Positions 22,986 through 32,400 of a DNA stretch of 64,000 nt are shown here, piece by piece (within the stretch, counting starts at the first letter, position 1; the number at the start of each line of letters is the position of its first letter). A program made the translations under genes and the position numbers. The stretch covers positions 27,950 through 91,949 of the forward strand of contig CAZKGO010000008.1 of the NCBI GenBank assembly GCA_964552235.1. Direction: 5' to 3'. This DNA is from CAVTHK01 sp964552235 (GTDB lineage Bacteria > Spirochaetota > Spirochaetia > SZUA-6 > CAVTHK01). The notes beneath the pieces were generated by a model. The model was not told the origin of the DNA. It saw only the letters and a list, made by a program, of their open reading frames with translations, and did not search any database.

Positions 22986-25273
22986 CCCCGCCCTCCGGCC
23001 AGGGCGGCGAGGAACGAGCGCAGGGACTCCTTGAGGCTCTGTCCCTCGTCGGCCTCGGGGGGGCCGATGCACGAGGGACAGCCGTCGCGGCAGGGACAGC
23101 GGGTGAGCACCTCGAGGCAGGCTGCGAGAATCGACGCGAAGCTCCTCTGGAACCCCTCGGCCAGGCCGGTGCCCCCCGGATAGTTGTCGTAGACGAACAG
23201 GCACGGGTCGCCGAGCTCGGGGTCGCGCAGCCGCTCGGCGATACCGATGTCGCGGGGATCGCACAGCAGGAAGACCGGGGCGACGTTCTGCACCACGTAG
23301 CCGAGCCTCCGCATGAGGGCGCCCTGCCGCTCCTCGGGGAGGGCCGCGAAGAGGCTCCCGGAGGGCAGGCGCCCGGGGAACACCAGGACGATGCTGCGGG
23401 TGTGCATCTCGTCCTCGGGCAGGCTGATCTCGCCGTAGCCGATGTTCTCGTGGGTCCTGAACTTCAGCTTCTTGAACTTCGTGACCACGCTGCGCACGAG
23501 GATGTCGCCGACGACCAGCTCGACGCCCAGCCTGTCCTCGCTGCAGTCGCGGTGCAGCAGCTTGATGTCGCTCTTGACGATCGAATCGGTGTAGTAGTTG
23601 ACCCGCGACTCCTCGACGACGCAGCGGCGGTTGGCGAGGTCGAGCTGCCGCACGACGTACTGCTCTCCGAGGTGGAGGTAGATCGCGTTGTCGTACAGCT
23701 GCCGCTTGGCGCCCCACAGGTCCATCTCGCCGATCACCTGATCCTTGCCGCCGGTGGAGTCGATGATGACGACGTTCTCCGGGGTGCTCGTGCGCAGGCT
23801 GACCTTTTCCGCCGGGTACGAGCGGTCCGACCAGTACCACTTGTCCTCGCTCAGGCGCACGACGCCCGCTTCCTCCAGGTGGCCGAGCAGCGGCTCCATC
23901 GCCTGCTGGGATCCCTCGCCCCGACTCCACGGCAGCTCGAAGACCGCGCACTTGAGCTGGTCGAGCAGGATGTAGACGTTGTCGGGATCGATCCAGCCGG
24001 ATTCGGGCGACTGGGAAAAGAAATACTCGGGATGGCTGATGATGTACTGGTCGAGCGGCGACGCCGAGGCGATCAGGACCGAGAGACTCACCGAATTGCG
24101 CCGTCCGGCCCGGCCGGCCTGCTGCCAGGCCGAGGCGAAGGATCCCGGGAAGCCGGCGAGGATCGAGGCGTCGAGCCCTCCGATGTCGATGCCGAGCTCC
24201 AGCGCGTTGGTCGAGACGACCCCGTGTATGCTGCCGTCGCGCAGACCCTTCTCGATGCGGCGCCGCTCGCTCGGCAGGTAGCCGCCGCGGTACGATGCCA
24301 CACGCAGGCCGTAGTCCTCGTTGTAGAAATTGCGCAGGCTCTCGCGGATGTAGGACGCGATCAGCTCCGCGCGGATACGCGAGCGCGCAAAGACGATCGT
24401 CTTGACTCCGCTCCTGATCAGACGGCTGGCCAGAGCCTGGGACTCCAGCACGGTGCCTCGCCGGATGCCCTGCACGGGATCGACGAGCGGCGGATTGTAC
24501 AGGACGAAGTGGCGCGCTCCCGAGGGGGCGCCGTTGTCGTCGACCAGCACCATCGGGCGCTCGACGATGCGCTCGGCGAGCTCGCGCGGGTTGCCGATCG
24601 TCGCCGAGCAGCAGACGAACACGGGATCTGAGCCGTAGAAGGCCAGCACGCGCCTGAGGCGGCGCACGAGGTTGGCCAGGTGCGATCCGAACACGCCACG
24701 GTAGGTGTGGACCTCGTCGACGACCACGAAGCGCAGCGCCTTGAGGAACTTGATCCACTTGGGATGGTTGGGAAGAATTCCCGAGTGCAGCATGTCCGGA
24801 TTGGTGATCACGATCTGGCCCTGGTCGCGCGCGGACATGCGGATCGAGCTAGGCGTATCGCCGTCGTAGGTGAAGATGCGCACGCCGAGGTCGCCGAACA
24901 GAACGACCTCGTTCAGCTCCGACTGCTGGTCCTGGGACAGCGCCTTGGTCGGAAACAGGTACATCGCCCGCGCATCACGCTCTTCGAGCAGCGTCTGCAG
25001 AACCGGAAGGTTGTAGGCGAGCGTCTTGCCCGAGGCGGTGGGCGTGACCACGACGAGGCTGCGGCCCGCGCGTGCCGCCTCGTAGCAGGCCGCCTGGTGG
25101 CTGTACAGCCGCCGTATGCCCTGCCGGGCGAGGGCCTCCCGAAGGCGGTCGTCGAGGTCGCGGGGAAAGTCCGCGTATCGGCCGGTGCGCGGCGGGATCG
25201 TCTCCCAGTGAGAGACGTTGGCCATGAATCGTGGGTCCCCGCGCAGGGATTCCACGACTTCTTCGAACACCAA
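22982..25273 (-). CDS. mrfA: Superfamily 2 helicase, MrfA/YprA family (DUF1998)
   Basis: A 763-residue ATP-dependent DNA helicase. The motor has the Q-like region, Walker A TPTASGKT, motif II DEVH, motif III CSATI, and helicase-C text SYRGGYLPSERRRIEKG and QQAGRAGRR. The C-terminal DUF1998 domain ends with a four-cysteine cluster (CPCRDGCPSC), as in MrfA. Together with mrfB it is expected to act in excision repair of cross-links and mitomycin-type damage. Start codons TTG 25273 and GTG 25270 are adjacent; a GGAGG lies 6 and 9 bases upstream of them respectively. It lies next to the 30-bp repeat array, which is upstream of its start and has no gene of its own. Confidence 0.93.
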   Translation of the reverse strand: MVFEEVVESLRGDPRFMANVSHWETIPPRTGRYADFPRDLDDRLREALARQGIRRLYSHQAACYEAARAGRSLVVVTPTASGKTLAYNLPVLQTLLEERDARAMYLFPTKALSQDQQSELNEVVLFGDLGVRIFTYDGDTPSSIRMSARDQGQIVITNPDMLHSGILPNHPKWIKFLKALRFVVVDEVHTYRGVFGSHLANLVRRLRRVLAFYGSDPVFVCCSATIGNPRELAERIVERPMVLVDDNGAPSGARHFVLYNPPLVDPVQGIRRGTVLESQALASRLIRSGVKTIVFARSRIRAELIASYIRESLRNFYNEDYGLRVASYRGGYLPSERRRIEKGLRDGSIHGVVSTNALELGIDIGGLDASILAGFPGSFASAWQQAGRAGRRNSVSLSVLIASASPLDQYIISHPEYFFSQSPESGWIDPDNVYILLDQLKCAVFELPWSRGEGSQQAMEPLLGHLEEAGVVRLSEDKWYWSDRSYPAEKVSLRTSTPENVVIIDSTGGKDQVIGEMDLWGAKRQLYDNAIYLHLGEQYVVRQLDLANRRCVVEESRVNYYTDSIVKSDIKLLHRDCSEDRLGVELVVGDILVRSVVTKFKKLKFRTHENIGYGEISLPEDEMHTRSIVLVFPGRLPSGSLFAALPEERQGALMRRLGYVVQNVAPVFLLCDPRDIGIAERLRDPELGDPCLFVYDNYPGGTGLAEGFQRSFASILAACLEVLTRCPCRDGCPSCIGPPEADEGQSLKESLRSFLAALAGGRG

Positions 25274-25309
25274 CAGCCCCCTCCCAGCTGCGGTTGCGTT
25301 CCTCCAGCC

Positions 25310-25519
25310 GTCCAGCGGAGTCCTCGTAGCTGGACCCTTGTCCAGCGGAGTCCTCGTAGCTGGANNNNNNNNNNNNNNNNNNNNNNNNNNNNNNNNNNNN
25401 NNNNNNNNNNNNNNNNNNNNNNNNNNNNNNNNNNNNNNNNNNNNNNNNNNNNNNNNNNNNNNNNGTCCAGCGGAGTCCTCGTAGCTGGACCCTTGTCCAG
25501 CGGAGTCCTCGTAGCTGGA
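25310..25519. repeat. 30-bp tandem repeat array of hairpin units, split by an assembly gap
   Basis: A 30-bp unit is repeated head to tail. Each unit has 7-base inverted arms GTCCAGC and GCTGGAC around a 12-base loop (GGAGTCCTCGTA) and a CCTT linker. The left side holds one full unit (25310-25339) and a 25-base partial (25340-25364); after the gap the same 55 bases recur exactly (25465-25519). The copies are identical, so this is not a spacer-bearing CRISPR array. The array lies between the divergent mrfA and glgC genes and ends one base before the glgC -35 box. The 100-N gap is a placeholder, so the true copy number is unknown. Confidence 0.92.
25365..25464. other. Scaffold gap of 100 N
   Basis: A run of exactly 100 N with the identical 55-base repeat segment on both sides. 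The flanking identity is what an assembler leaves when it cannot count tandem copies. The length given is not real. Confidence 0.99.
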
Positions 25520-25549
25520 TTGACCGTTTTTCGGATTATAGCATAGAAT
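25520..25549 (+). promoter_or_regulatory. Promoter for glgC
   Basis: TTGACC (25520-25525), an 18-base AT-rich spacer and TAGAAT (25544-25549), five of six -10 matches. It starts on the base after the last repeat unit. glgC starts 24 bases downstream with GGAGG in between. Confidence 0.65.
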
Positions 25550-25572
25550 CTGGCGCCGGAGGCAAGTCCTGT

Positions 25573-26838
25573 TTGAGTGTCCTTTCGATCATCCTCGGAG
25601 GAGGCAGGGGGACACGACTGTATCCGCTGACAAAGGAGCGGGCCAAGCCGGCGGTTCCCTTTGCGGGCAAGTACCGCCTCGTCGACATTCCCATTTCCAA
25701 CGCCATCAACTCGGGCCTCAAGCAGATCTACGTGCTGACCCAGTACAACTCCATCTCGCTCCACGGGCACATCGCCCAGACCTACACCTTTGACGCGTTC
25801 AGCGGCGGCTTCGTCCAGATCATGGCGGCGCAGCAGACCCTCGACCACTCGGAGTGGTACGGCGGGAACGCCGACGCGGTGCGGCGCAACCTCGCCCACT
25901 TCCGGGGCCACGGCCCCGATCACTTCCTGATCCTTTCGGGCGACCAGTTGTACCGCATGGACCTGAGCCGCCTCGTGCGGCGCCACGTGGAAGGCGGCGC
26001 CGACGTGACCCTCGCGGCCAAGCCCGTGACCCGCCAACGGGCGGCGAACATGGGCATCCTCGCCTGCGATCCCAACGGCCGGGTCGTCGATTTCCTGGAA
26101 AAGCCCGGCGAGGAGGAGAACATCGACCACCTGAGGGCGCCCATGGGGCTGCTCGAAGGCGAGAAGCAGGCGCCGTTCCTCGCCTCGATGGGCATCTACG
26201 TGTTCCGCTACGGGCGGCTGCGCCAGGCGCTCGACAACGCCATGACGGACTTCGGCAGCCAGGTGATCCCGGCGTGCATACACAGCATGGACGTGCGCGC
26301 CTACGTGTTCAGCGGCTACTGGGAGGACCTCGGCACGATTCGCAGGTTCTACGACGTCAACATGAACCTCACCTCGCCGCGCCCGCCCTTCGAGTTCAAC
26401 GACAACGAACGGCCGATCTACACCATCAGGCGCAACCTGCCGGCGGCCCGGATCTACCGCAGCACGATCGAGCGTTCGCTGGCCGCCGAAGGCTGCGTGA
26501 TCGACCATGCTGCGATAAGTGATTCGCTGATCGGCATCCGCAGCATCATCGGAGCCGGCGCCGAGCTCGAGGGCGTCTACTGTATGGGCGCCGATCTCTA
26601 CGAGCGGGCCGAGGACAGGGCCGAGAACCGCAGGATCGGGGTCCCGGACATCGGTCTGGGCCGCGATGTGAAGATCCGCAAGGCGATCCTCGACAAGAAC
26701 GCCCGCATCGGCGACGGCGTCCGCATCGGCGTCGACCAGCAGTCCCGCCCCGACGGCGACTACGAGGGCTACTCGGTGCGCAGCGGAATCATCATCCTGC
26801 CCAGGGACGCGGTGGTGCCTCCCGGCACGGTGATATGA
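25573..26838 (+). CDS. glgC: Glucose-1-phosphate adenylyltransferase
   Basis: A 421-residue enzyme making ADP-glucose for glycogen. It has the nucleotide-transferase opening LGGGRGTRLYPLTKERAKPAVPF, the catalytic block ILSGDQLYRMD, the glucose-phosphate site GYWEDLGT and a C-terminal left-handed beta-helix region with hexapeptide-like repeats, ending GIIILPRDAVVPPGTVI. The TTG start at 25573 is used with GGAGG ten bases upstream. No other glycogen gene is in the window; the HD phosphohydrolase follows after 10 bases. Length and motifs suit the bacterial/cyanobacterial GlgC. Confidence 0.95.
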   Translation: MSVLSIILGGGRGTRLYPLTKERAKPAVPFAGKYRLVDIPISNAINSGLKQIYVLTQYNSISLHGHIAQTYTFDAFSGGFVQIMAAQQTLDHSEWYGGNADAVRRNLAHFRGHGPDHFLILSGDQLYRMDLSRLVRRHVEGGADVTLAAKPVTRQRAANMGILACDPNGRVVDFLEKPGEEENIDHLRAPMGLLEGEKQAPFLASMGIYVFRYGRLRQALDNAMTDFGSQVIPACIHSMDVRAYVFSGYWEDLGTIRRFYDVNMNLTSPRPPFEFNDNERPIYTIRRNLPAARIYRSTIERSLAAEGCVIDHAAISDSLIGIRSIIGAGAELEGVYCMGADLYERAEDRAENRRIGVPDIGLGRDVKIRKAILDKNARIGDGVRIGVDQQSRPDGDYEGYSVRSGIIILPRDAVVPPGTVI

Positions 26839-26848
26839 AGGCAGGCCG

Positions 26849-28177
26849 GTGAGCGAGCGCGAGCGCATCCTCAGGCACCTCGACGAGGACTACACGCGGC
26901 CGTACCGCGACCCGATCTGGAAGCACATCTACCTGTCGCAGCCTCTGCTGGCAGTGACCAACTGCCTCGCCTTTCAGAAGCTCGCGGGCATCAGGCAGCT
27001 CGGCCCCACGTACCTCGTCTATCCCGGGGCGACGCACACGCGGTTCAGCCACAGCCTGGGCGTCTTCAACTTGGCGCGGCGGATGGTCAGGCAGCTCGTG
27101 CGGAAAGACAGCTCGGGCGTCCACACCCTCGATGGCGTCAAGGCGTTTCTCTGCGCCGCGCTGCTGCACGACCTTGGGCACTACCCCTTTGCCCACTCTC
27201 TCAAGGACCTGGCCGTCAAGCCCCACGAGCAGCTGACCGGCGAGACGATCACGCGGGAGCCCGAGCTTGCCCGGGTGATCGAGGAGCAGGTGCGCGTCCC
27301 TGCGGCGTGGGTGGCGGCGATCGTCGACGATCGGCTGCAGTGCCGGGCCGCAATTCCGATCCGGGTCTACCGCGGCCTGCTTTCCGGCGTGCTCGACCCC
27401 GACAAGCTCGACTACCTGAACCGGGACGCCTACTTCTGCGGGGTGCCCTACGGAGTCCAGGACATCGACTTCATCTTCGACCAGATCCATCCCCACCCCG
27501 AAAAGGGGCTCGCCATATCAAGCCGCGGCCTCGGGTCGGTGGAGAGCGTTCTGTTCGCCAAGTACCTGATGTACCGCAACGTCTACTGGCACCGCACGGT
27601 TCGCGTCGTCACCGCCATGATCAAGAAGGCGATCCTGATGGGCCTCTCGGCGGGAGTCATCGGCGCCTCGAGCCTGTACGGGATCGACGACTCGGAGTTC
27701 CTCAGCCTCATGTCGTCGGTGTCGTATCCGCCGTTCGAGCTGGCCCAGAAGGCTTTTAGCCGGCGCCTGTATCGCGCCGTGGTGCGGCTTCCGTTCGCGC
27801 CCGCGAGCCCTCTGCACGCTCGGCTGGAGAGCCTCGGTTCGCGCATGGACTACGAAGCCGAGCTGGCGGCCGCCGCGGCCCGCATCCTCGGCCGGGAGGT
27901 GATGCCCGAGGAGGTGATCATCGACGTCCCGGAGAGGCAGTCGTTCGAGATCGACCTTCCGATCAAGGACGAGCAGGAGTGGATTCCCTACGAGCAGTCG
28001 GGCTCCGTGTTCGGCGGCGCCGTCGTGCGGGGTTTCGCCGGCACCCTCCGCCACGTGTGCCTGCTGTGCCCCGACCGCGACGACATCGCGGCGGCCCTCG
28101 CCTCGCTCGACCCGCTGGCGGCCGGCGGCCCGGGGCCGTCCCCTGCAGGCGCGGCCGCCCTGGGAGCCTCCTCGTGA
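26849..28177 (+). CDS. HD-superfamily phosphohydrolase (dGTPase/SAMHD1-like)
   Basis: A 442-residue HD-domain hydrolase. The H...HD...D metal residues are in YPGATHTRFSHSLGVF, ALLHDLGHYPFAHSLK and LDPDKLDYLNRDA, which is the pattern of the SAMHD1/dGTPase branch. The likely activity is hydrolysis of a nucleotide triphosphate, but the substrate cannot be read. It is cotranscribed with glgC (10-base gap) and overlaps the next gene by 4 bases (GTGA). GTG 26849 is chosen because it is the first start after the glgC stop and gives the conserved N-terminus. Confidence 0.87.
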   Translation: MSERERILRHLDEDYTRPYRDPIWKHIYLSQPLLAVTNCLAFQKLAGIRQLGPTYLVYPGATHTRFSHSLGVFNLARRMVRQLVRKDSSGVHTLDGVKAFLCAALLHDLGHYPFAHSLKDLAVKPHEQLTGETITREPELARVIEEQVRVPAAWVAAIVDDRLQCRAAIPIRVYRGLLSGVLDPDKLDYLNRDAYFCGVPYGVQDIDFIFDQIHPHPEKGLAISSRGLGSVESVLFAKYLMYRNVYWHRTVRVVTAMIKKAILMGLSAGVIGASSLYGIDDSEFLSLMSSVSYPPFELAQKAFSRRLYRAVVRLPFAPASPLHARLESLGSRMDYEAELAAAAARILGREVMPEEVIIDVPERQSFEIDLPIKDEQEWIPYEQSGSVFGGAVVRGFAGTLRHVCLLCPDRDDIAAALASLDPLAAGGPGPSPAGAAALGASS

Positions 28178-28632
28178 CCCGCAGGCGCAGGCTCATGCAG
28201 GAGCGCATCCGCCGCGTCCGCGTCCTGTTTCGCGAGATCGGCTACCGCACGGAGCCCGCGGAGCGCTCCGAGGAGTCCTACAGCGCCACCTTCACGGGCC
28301 CCGGGGGCGTCGAGGGCGGGGTGTTCATCGACAGGGAGAGCCGGTTTCTGGAAATCGGCTACACCTTCTCCTTCTCGCCGTCCCTGTCGCAGTTCGTGAA
28401 GGAGCGGCTCGAGGAGATCATGCGCGCCGCCTACGAGTTCGGCTGCTACCCGAACCTTCTCGCGGGCAAGGCGGAGATCGTGCTGTCGGTGTTCGCGAAA
28501 ATCTACTTCTCGGGCCTCAACTACCGGTCGCTGCGCGAAACCCTGCGGGACTTCAACCGCTGCGTCCAGGCGATCACGGAAATCGTCAACATCGAGGGTC
28601 GAAGGGACGCCCCGGACGGAAGCGCCGAGTAG
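28174..28632 (+). CDS. Conserved hypothetical protein, coupled to the HD hydrolase
   Basis: A 152-residue protein with a basic start (VTRRRRLMQERIRRVRVLF) and a mixed alpha/beta body (GGVFIDRESRFLEIGYTFSFSPSLSQFVKERLEEIM). I do not recognise the family with certainty; it looks like a small conserved spirochaete protein. GTG 28174 overlaps the HD gene stop (GTGA) and has GGGAG upstream; an in-frame ATG at 28195 is a second option. It ends 15 bases before the convergent rpmB. Confidence 0.68.
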   Translation: MTRRRRLMQERIRRVRVLFREIGYRTEPAERSEESYSATFTGPGGVEGGVFIDRESRFLEIGYTFSFSPSLSQFVKERLEEIMRAAYEFGCYPNLLAGKAEIVLSVFAKIYFSGLNYRSLRETLRDFNRCVQAITEIVNIEGRRDAPDGSAE

Positions 28633-28647
28633 GCCGCGTCGGTGCCC

Positions 28648-28875
28648 CTACCGCGCAGCCTTGAGCAGGGTGCGCAGGCCGCGAGCGCTCACGCGCATGC
28701 GCCGCTTGACGCCGTCGATGACGACGGTCTTCTTGTGAAGGTTGATCTTGAACTTGCGGGCCGTGACGACGCCGATGTGCTGGCCGGCGCCGCCCTGCTT
28801 CTTCAGCATGCCCTTGCGGGGGACGCTGCGTCCGAAACGGGTCTTCTTGCCCGTGATTTCGCAACTCCTGCTCAT
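28648..28875 (-). CDS. rpmB: Large-subunit ribosomal protein L28
   Basis: A 75-residue L28 with the opening SRSCEITGKKTRFGRSVP and the basic end TVVIDGVKRRMRVSARGLRTLLKAAR. It has a good promoter 35-65 bases upstream and GGGAG before the ATG. Only one cysteine is present, so it is not the four-cysteine zinc form. It is followed on the minus strand by no close gene; ylxP lies upstream at 28996. Confidence 0.95.
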   Translation of the reverse strand: MSRSCEITGKKTRFGRSVPRKGMLKKQGGAGQHIGVVTARKFKINLHKKTVVIDGVKRRMRVSARGLRTLLKAAR

Positions 28876-28908
28876 CGTGTGCTCCCGTCTATGCTTCGAC
28901 AGCGCAAG

Positions 28909-28937
28909 AAGCTACCTGTTTGGAGGCGAATAGTCAA
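28909..28937 (-). promoter_or_regulatory. Promoter for rpmB
   Basis: On the minus strand TTGACT (28932-28937), a 17-base spacer and TAGCTT (28909-28914), a weak -10. The start of rpmB is 34 bases downstream. Confidence 0.55.
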
Positions 28938-28995
28938 CCCGGTTCCGCTTCGCTCCACTGGGCAGGGGGGGCGCCTCGGACGCCAGGAGCGCCCG

Positions 28996-29283
28996 TCAGT
29001 AGAACTCGGAGACGATCTGAACGTCGCCGACCCGGCCCGGCACGTTGTCTTCGACGAAGCGCAGGATCCGGTTCATGACCTGCTCGCCGAGCTCGCGCGA
29101 ATTGGAGACGTAAGCGGCTCCGAGCTCGGCAAAGGTCAGCGACTCCTGGAGGTCCACCTCGGCAATCGCCACGTGGTAGCGCCTGCGAATCTTCTCCTTG
29201 AGGCTGGAGACGACCTGCCGCTTGTCCTTAAGCGACACGCTCCCCGGGATCTCGATGATGAGACGGATCAGCGATACCACCAC
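28996..29283 (-). CDS. ylxP: YlxP / DUF503 family protein
   Basis: A 95-residue protein of the DUF503 family, small alpha/beta proteins often found beside ribosome-assembly genes such as rbfA. Conserved text includes SLKDKRQVVSSLKEKIRRRYHVAIAEVD and the end AYVSNSRELGEQVMNRILRFVE. Two adjacent GTG codons at 29283 and 29280 are the possible starts. It lies upstream of rpmB on the same strand with 120 bases between. The function is not established. Confidence 0.86.
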   Translation of the reverse strand: MVVSLIRLIIEIPGSVSLKDKRQVVSSLKEKIRRRYHVAIAEVDLQESLTFAELGAAYVSNSRELGEQVMNRILRFVEDNVPGRVGDVQIVSEFY

Positions 29284-29437
29284 GGCGACGATCTCACTCG
29301 CCCGCGGCCGCGGGGCGGCCGCCGCGGCAGGAAAGCGGCCGTAGCGCCGGCCGATTCCGCCTGGATTTGGCCTTGGGCATGTGGCAATATACACCGCGGG
29401 GCGCCTCCTGATCAGCCCGCACCCGGCGAGAGGCTCG

Positions 29438-32400
29438 ATGTCGCGCACGTGGCCTGTCCTGATCCTCCTGTCCTGCGTGGCGACGGCGCCGGCCCAGGAG
29501 ACCCCGCTGCCGCTGCCGGAGGAAGCCCCCGAATCGCTGTTCCAGACCACGATCGGCTCGAGCGACGTCGAGATGTTCCTCGACGGCTCCTGGCGCGCGG
29601 GCGTCGCCGGTGCGACGGGGTTCCTCGTGCGATCCGGCGAGGGCATCCAGCCGCTCGACCTTTTTCCCGCGCTTCCGCTCGGCTTCGAGTTCAGCCAGGA
29701 GCCCGAGCTCACGTTCGCCGTGTGGCTGCGCCGGCACTACTTCGTCGAGTACACGGTCCTGGGCAGTTTCGACGAGAACGCCTTCAGGGCCGGCTATGAG
29801 GGCGACGGGACTCTGCGCAGCCTGGTGGTCGGCAACAGGGGCATCGGGATCGATCCCTACCCGTACCTGGAGGTGCCCGAGACCGGCGACTCGAGCCTCG
29901 GCGCCGAGGCCACGCTGGCGTCGGGCAACAGCAGGCACGAGATCCTGCTGCGCTATGACAACAACTCCGGCGGACGAAAGGTGTTCGTGGGCCAGAACGC
30001 CGTAGAGGAAGTACGCATTCCGCTCTCCTCCTACGAGCAGGGCATGAGGCTCCGCCTTCCGGACGCGCAGGTGCAGGGCCTGCGGCTGTACCTCGAGGAT
30101 CCTGACGGAACCCTCATCGCCAGCGACGAGCGGCGCTACAGAATGGCGACGGCGGCCGACGCGATCGCCGACGAGGAAACGGGCATCGTGACGCTCAAGG
30201 CCAGGCCGGCCGGCCGCGTGCTCGTCCACTATACCAAGGGCGCGCTGACGGTGGGAGACGTCGGGCTCGGCATCGACTCGATCGCCACGGTCAGCGCCGC
30301 CACCGGCGCCGTGGACCCCGCCACGCCGCGCACGTTCGACTCGACTCAGGCCCTGTGGGTCTCACCGGACACCGGCGTCGGAGCCGACCTCCTGCTCACC
30401 ATCGAGGGCCGCACTGCGCTGCTCCTCCACTCGCGCGGCGCGTTCTCGCTGTTCGACATGCAGGGCACGTACCTGCCCGGCACGAGTCTTCCCGCCGAGG
30501 CGTGGCGGGTGAACGCGCGGCTGGTCGAGCGCGGCACCTACGAGACACGGGGCGCGAAGCCCCAGGCCCGCCTGCGGGTGGATCCGCAGCTGTCGCGCGT
30601 GGTCGCTTCGCTCCTCGACGATCCCCGCGATCTGGAGAACCTCTATCCTTTGCTGGAGGAGGACGCCACGCGGGCGCGCCTGTACGGGCCGTTCCGCGAC
30701 GATTCCGACGGGCTCTACGACCGGGAGATCCTCGTCGAGACCCTGACCCCGGTCAGCGGCTATTTCCTGGAGCCCGATATCCTGTCGGGCTCGGTGTCGG
30801 TGACGCGCAACGGGACCCCGGAGACGCGCTTTACCGTCGATGCCGGGACCGGCCAGGTCACATTCCTCACGCCCATCGGCGCCACCGACCGTCTGGAGAT
30901 CACTTACAAGAAGAAGGGCGCTCTCCTCGACAACGGCGACCTCGTCCTCGCGTGGGGCAATCGCTTCGCCCTGCGCGAGCCCTTTGTCGCCGACCTTGCC
31001 GCCGGGTTCCGCTGGAACGCCCTGCCCGGCGCCTACTCGGAAAAGCCGTTCACCCGCACCGGGGCGGTGCTGGTGTCCGGCGGTGTCTCGGGCAGCCTCG
31101 ACAACTTTTCGCTCGACGCCCAGACGGCAGTCTCCTACGCCCATCCAGACACGACCGGCAGGCTGCGCCTGGCCGGCATGGAGGCGAGCGGCCTGGAGGT
31201 GCCGCTCGACGAGAACGTGGCGCTGCCCGCATCCGCCCCCGACCCGGGCGGCCTCGCAGACCAGTCCAGCCGCGGCAGGCTTCTCTACAAGGACTACCGC
31301 GACTACGGGCTGCTCGGCACCTCGACGCTGCGCGGACCGGAGTGGAGCCCTCCCCCGGATCAGGTCTACCCGTACGAGAGCGGTTCCAGGCCCGGCCCGT
31401 ACAACGTGGCCGGCGGGTCGAGCGACGATGCAGACAAGAGCCTCGTGCTCGACTTCGCACTCGATGCCGGCGAGTGGGCCGGCTTCCAGATCCCGGTGCT
31501 GCCTGGCCAACCCCTGACCGATCTCTCGAGCCTCGAGGCCCTGATCACCTCCTACCGCATGCTGGAGCTCACCGGCACCGTCGAAGTCGCCATCGAGATC
31601 GGCGACGTGGCCGAGGACGTGGACTACGACAACAAGCTCGACGAGGAGTCGTCGGCCTCGGCCACCGGCTTCCGGTTCGACGACAGCGGCAACGGCGTCT
31701 GGCTGCTCGTCGGAGGAGGGCCAAAGGGCCAAGGCAACGGCCGGATCGACACCGAGGATCTCGACGGCGACGAGCACCTGCAGAGGGACGACGGGTCGTT
31801 CGTGCAGGATGCCTTCGCCGCGGCAGCAGGCGGCTGGCAGGTGCGCCGGGACATCTTTGACTCCGCTGACCGCAGGCTCCTTCGCCGCGCCCGTGCGGTC
31901 CGCGTGTTCGTCCGCGAGACCGCGGCCGCGACGGCCACCGGTCGCCTGCTCCTGGACCGGCTCTCGCTCGCGGGGAGCACGTTCGCGGTCATCGAGAGCA
32001 CGGACACCACGGTCGCCGCCCGCGAGGTTGCCGAACGCTTCGCCCAGCAGGCGCCTCCCAGGACCCTCGAGGAGGAGTTCGAGGACGTCGTCCAGGACAT
32101 CTTCCACGCGAGCGGCCAGGTGCAGAAGGTGCTGGAAATCCAGTGGAACGGATCGGGGGCGGCCGACGACTGGACGGTCAGGGGGTTCACGAGCGCCGGC
32201 ACGGAGGGAGCGCGCTACCGCGAGGTCGTGCACTACCTCCGGGCTCCCGTCGTGCCCCCCGGTTCGACGCTGGAGTTCCAGCTCCTCGACAGCCAAGACC
32301 AAGGCATCACGTGGAGCTTCGCGCCCGGCGCCTTTGCGGACTGGCGCGAAGTCCGCGTGGACATCGAGAAGAAGCAGCTGCAGATCGACGGCGCCGCGCC

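Noticed and set aside
25310..25519. CRISPR array
   Set aside because: The units are identical and directly abut with no variable spacers, and no cas genes are near.
24680..25546. Reading frame running through the N gap and repeat array
   Set aside because: The 30-bp period is a multiple of three, so all frames stay open; the text is the antisense of mrfA and repeats, with no gene features.
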